From NCBI GenBank assembly GCA_948759685.1, contig CAQBGY010000230.1, positions 1-5,676 of the forward strand: DNA of 5,676 nt. Reading direction: 5' to 3'. Position numbers and translations under genes: made by a program. Below are positions 5,022 through 5,676 of this stretch, piece by piece. Origin of the DNA: an uncultured Eubacterium sp. GTDB lineage: Bacteria > Bacillota_A > Clostridia > Lachnospirales > Lachnospiraceae. How positions within the stretch are numbered: position 1 is the stretch's first letter; each line of letters begins with the position of its first letter. The notes under the pieces were generated by a model. It was not told the DNA's origin and did not search any database. It saw only the letters and a list, made by a program, of their open reading frames with translations.

Positions 5022-5588
5022 ATGATGAAATTCTTCCAAAGAAAAGCCCCGACAACGGCACTCACTCCCGCTGTGGAACTGCCCGACTTGAATATAAATA
5101 TTGTAAAACGGTTTGCTTCATCAGACTGGAAACTCGGAGAGATTCATGGGCTGTCGCATTGGCAAAGGGTAGAGCGTAACGGAATCATATTGAGTTTGGA
5201 AAAACTAAATGGAACGTTCTGTATCCGTAAAGATATTAATATAACAGTCGTTCGCCTATTCGCCTATCTGCACGACAAATGCCGATTGGATGACGGATGG
5301 GATTTTGAACATGGAATCAGGGCTGCAAAGATGCTTCACTCCATTAGAAGGACGTTACTGAAAGAATTATCCGACAATGAATTCTCATTATTAGAAAAAG
5401 CATGTGAACTGCATACAACCGAACACAAGACGGGAGAGCCGACCATCGATACCTGTTTTGATGCGGACAGGCTGGACTTGAACCGTGTAGGGATAGAACC
5501 AAGTCCCAATAAGATGGCAACCGAGCAAGGAGCCTATTATGCCGAATATCCCCACAAATTAGAACAGATAAAGTCTTTACTGTTCTAA
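5022..5588 (+). CDS. HD-domain protein, probable metal-dependent phosphohydrolase
   Basis: The 188-residue product has the signatures of the HD superfamily, whose members use His and Asp to bind divalent metals and hydrolyse phosphate esters, often of nucleotides. In order: IHGLSHWQRVERNG (41-54, metal-site His46), LFAYLHDKCR (79-88, the HD pair His84-Asp85), DFEHGIRAA (94-102), CELHTTEH (128-135) and CFDADRLDLNRVGI (145-158, with the final metal-site Asp around 147-149). All expected ligands are present, so it is probably active, but the substrate is unknown; this resembles a small conserved HD family of 180-190 residues. No signal peptide or membrane segment is seen, so it is cytoplasmic. 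Two adjacent ATGs (5022, 5025) could serve as start. It stands alone behind a strong terminator; I saw no clear promoter in 4920-5021 apart from a TTTG at 4963-4966. Confidence 0.88.
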   Translation: MMKFFQRKAPTTALTPAVELPDLNINIVKRFASSDWKLGEIHGLSHWQRVERNGIILSLEKLNGTFCIRKDINITVVRLFAYLHDKCRLDDGWDFEHGIRAAKMLHSIRRTLLKELSDNEFSLLEKACELHTTEHKTGEPTIDTCFDADRLDLNRVGIEPSPNKMATEQGAYYAEYPHKLEQIKSLLF

Positions 5589-5626
5589 AGATATAAATCC
5601 TGAATAATGAAAGATATATTATCACT

Positions 5627-5656
5627 GCTGGGCACTTAGTCCCGGCTGATTTTCAG
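5627..5656 (+). terminator. Weak terminator-like hairpin after the HD gene
   Basis: GCTGGG (5627-5632) pairs with CCCGGC (5641-5646), with one G-U pair, around an eight-base loop. It is followed by TGATTTTCAGTTGTTT, a loose T-rich stretch. It lies about 40 nt after the HD stop codon, where a terminator is expected. Confidence 0.4.
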
Positions 5657-5676
5657 TTGTTTATAATTTAGTTCTT

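Noticed and set aside
5607..5639. Ten-codon frame MKDILSLLGT after the HD gene.
   Set aside because: It is too short and falls within the hairpin at 5627-5646, with no other support.
1643..5663. Near-identical inverted 19-mers, TAAAnnACTGAAAATCAGC, at 1643-1661 and 5645-5663, suggesting ends of an inserted element.
   Set aside because: The exact match is 12 bp, which is expected by chance once or so in an AT-rich window of this size. The core is partly self-complementary, and no transposase or integrase lies between the copies.
1..5676. CRISPR array, insertion-sequence ends or rRNA.
   Set aside because: No regularly spaced direct repeats, no transposase-like frame with terminal inverted repeats, and no rRNA sequence were seen on either strand.

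Overview
The window looks like chromosomal DNA of a Bacteroidales bacterium (Bacteroides, Phocaeicola, Parabacteroides or a close relative). Four things support this. Promoter-like elements follow the Bacteroidota form TTTG-N19-TAnnTTTG. Start codons lack clear Shine-Dalgarno sequences and sit behind AT-rich stretches. One lipoprotein has the acidic SDDDDE surface-export signal right after its lipidated Cys. The tmRNA encodes a Bacteroidales-type tag ending in YALAA. Species cannot be settled from the sequence.

Layout from left to right. Bases 1-406 hold no convincing gene, but carry short direct and inverted repeats, two tandem TTATCTTTGA elements and a palindromic block just upstream of the first gene. 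Bases 407-1426 encode a 339-residue soluble protein of unknown function with a central coiled coil. Bases 1427-1669 are intergenic and hold two terminator-like hairpins, one for each direction. Bases 1670-2065 on the minus strand are ssrA (tmRNA), with a probable promoter near 2180-2210. Bases 2211-2684 contain no large gene; the minus strand has a 41-codon frame and, after one in-frame TAA, a further 54 open codons, both carrying an RGDFR motif.

Bases 2685-2968 form a well-bounded RNA transcription unit: a consensus promoter, about 245 nt of highly foldable sequence, and an intrinsic terminator. It is either a free-standing small RNA or a terminated leader. Bases 3115-4863 are a tight three-gene set on the plus strand, with 19 and 17 nt gaps, and all three products carry export signals: a PEGA-domain protein, a probable concanavalin-like beta-sandwich protein and a surface-type lipocalin-like lipoprotein. 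A strong terminator at 4881-4919 closes the set. Bases 5022-5588 encode an HD-domain protein, a probable metal-dependent phosphohydrolase, followed by a weak hairpin near the window end.

How they relate: tmRNA rescues stalled ribosomes in the cytoplasm, the three-gene set probably works in the periplasm and at the outer membrane, and the HD protein is cytoplasmic. Nothing links these units functionally beyond proximity. The most interesting parts are the uncharacterised RNA unit just upstream of the exported-protein genes, the RGDFR frames beside it, and the orphan gene on the 3' side of ssrA, a frequent integration target for genomic islands.
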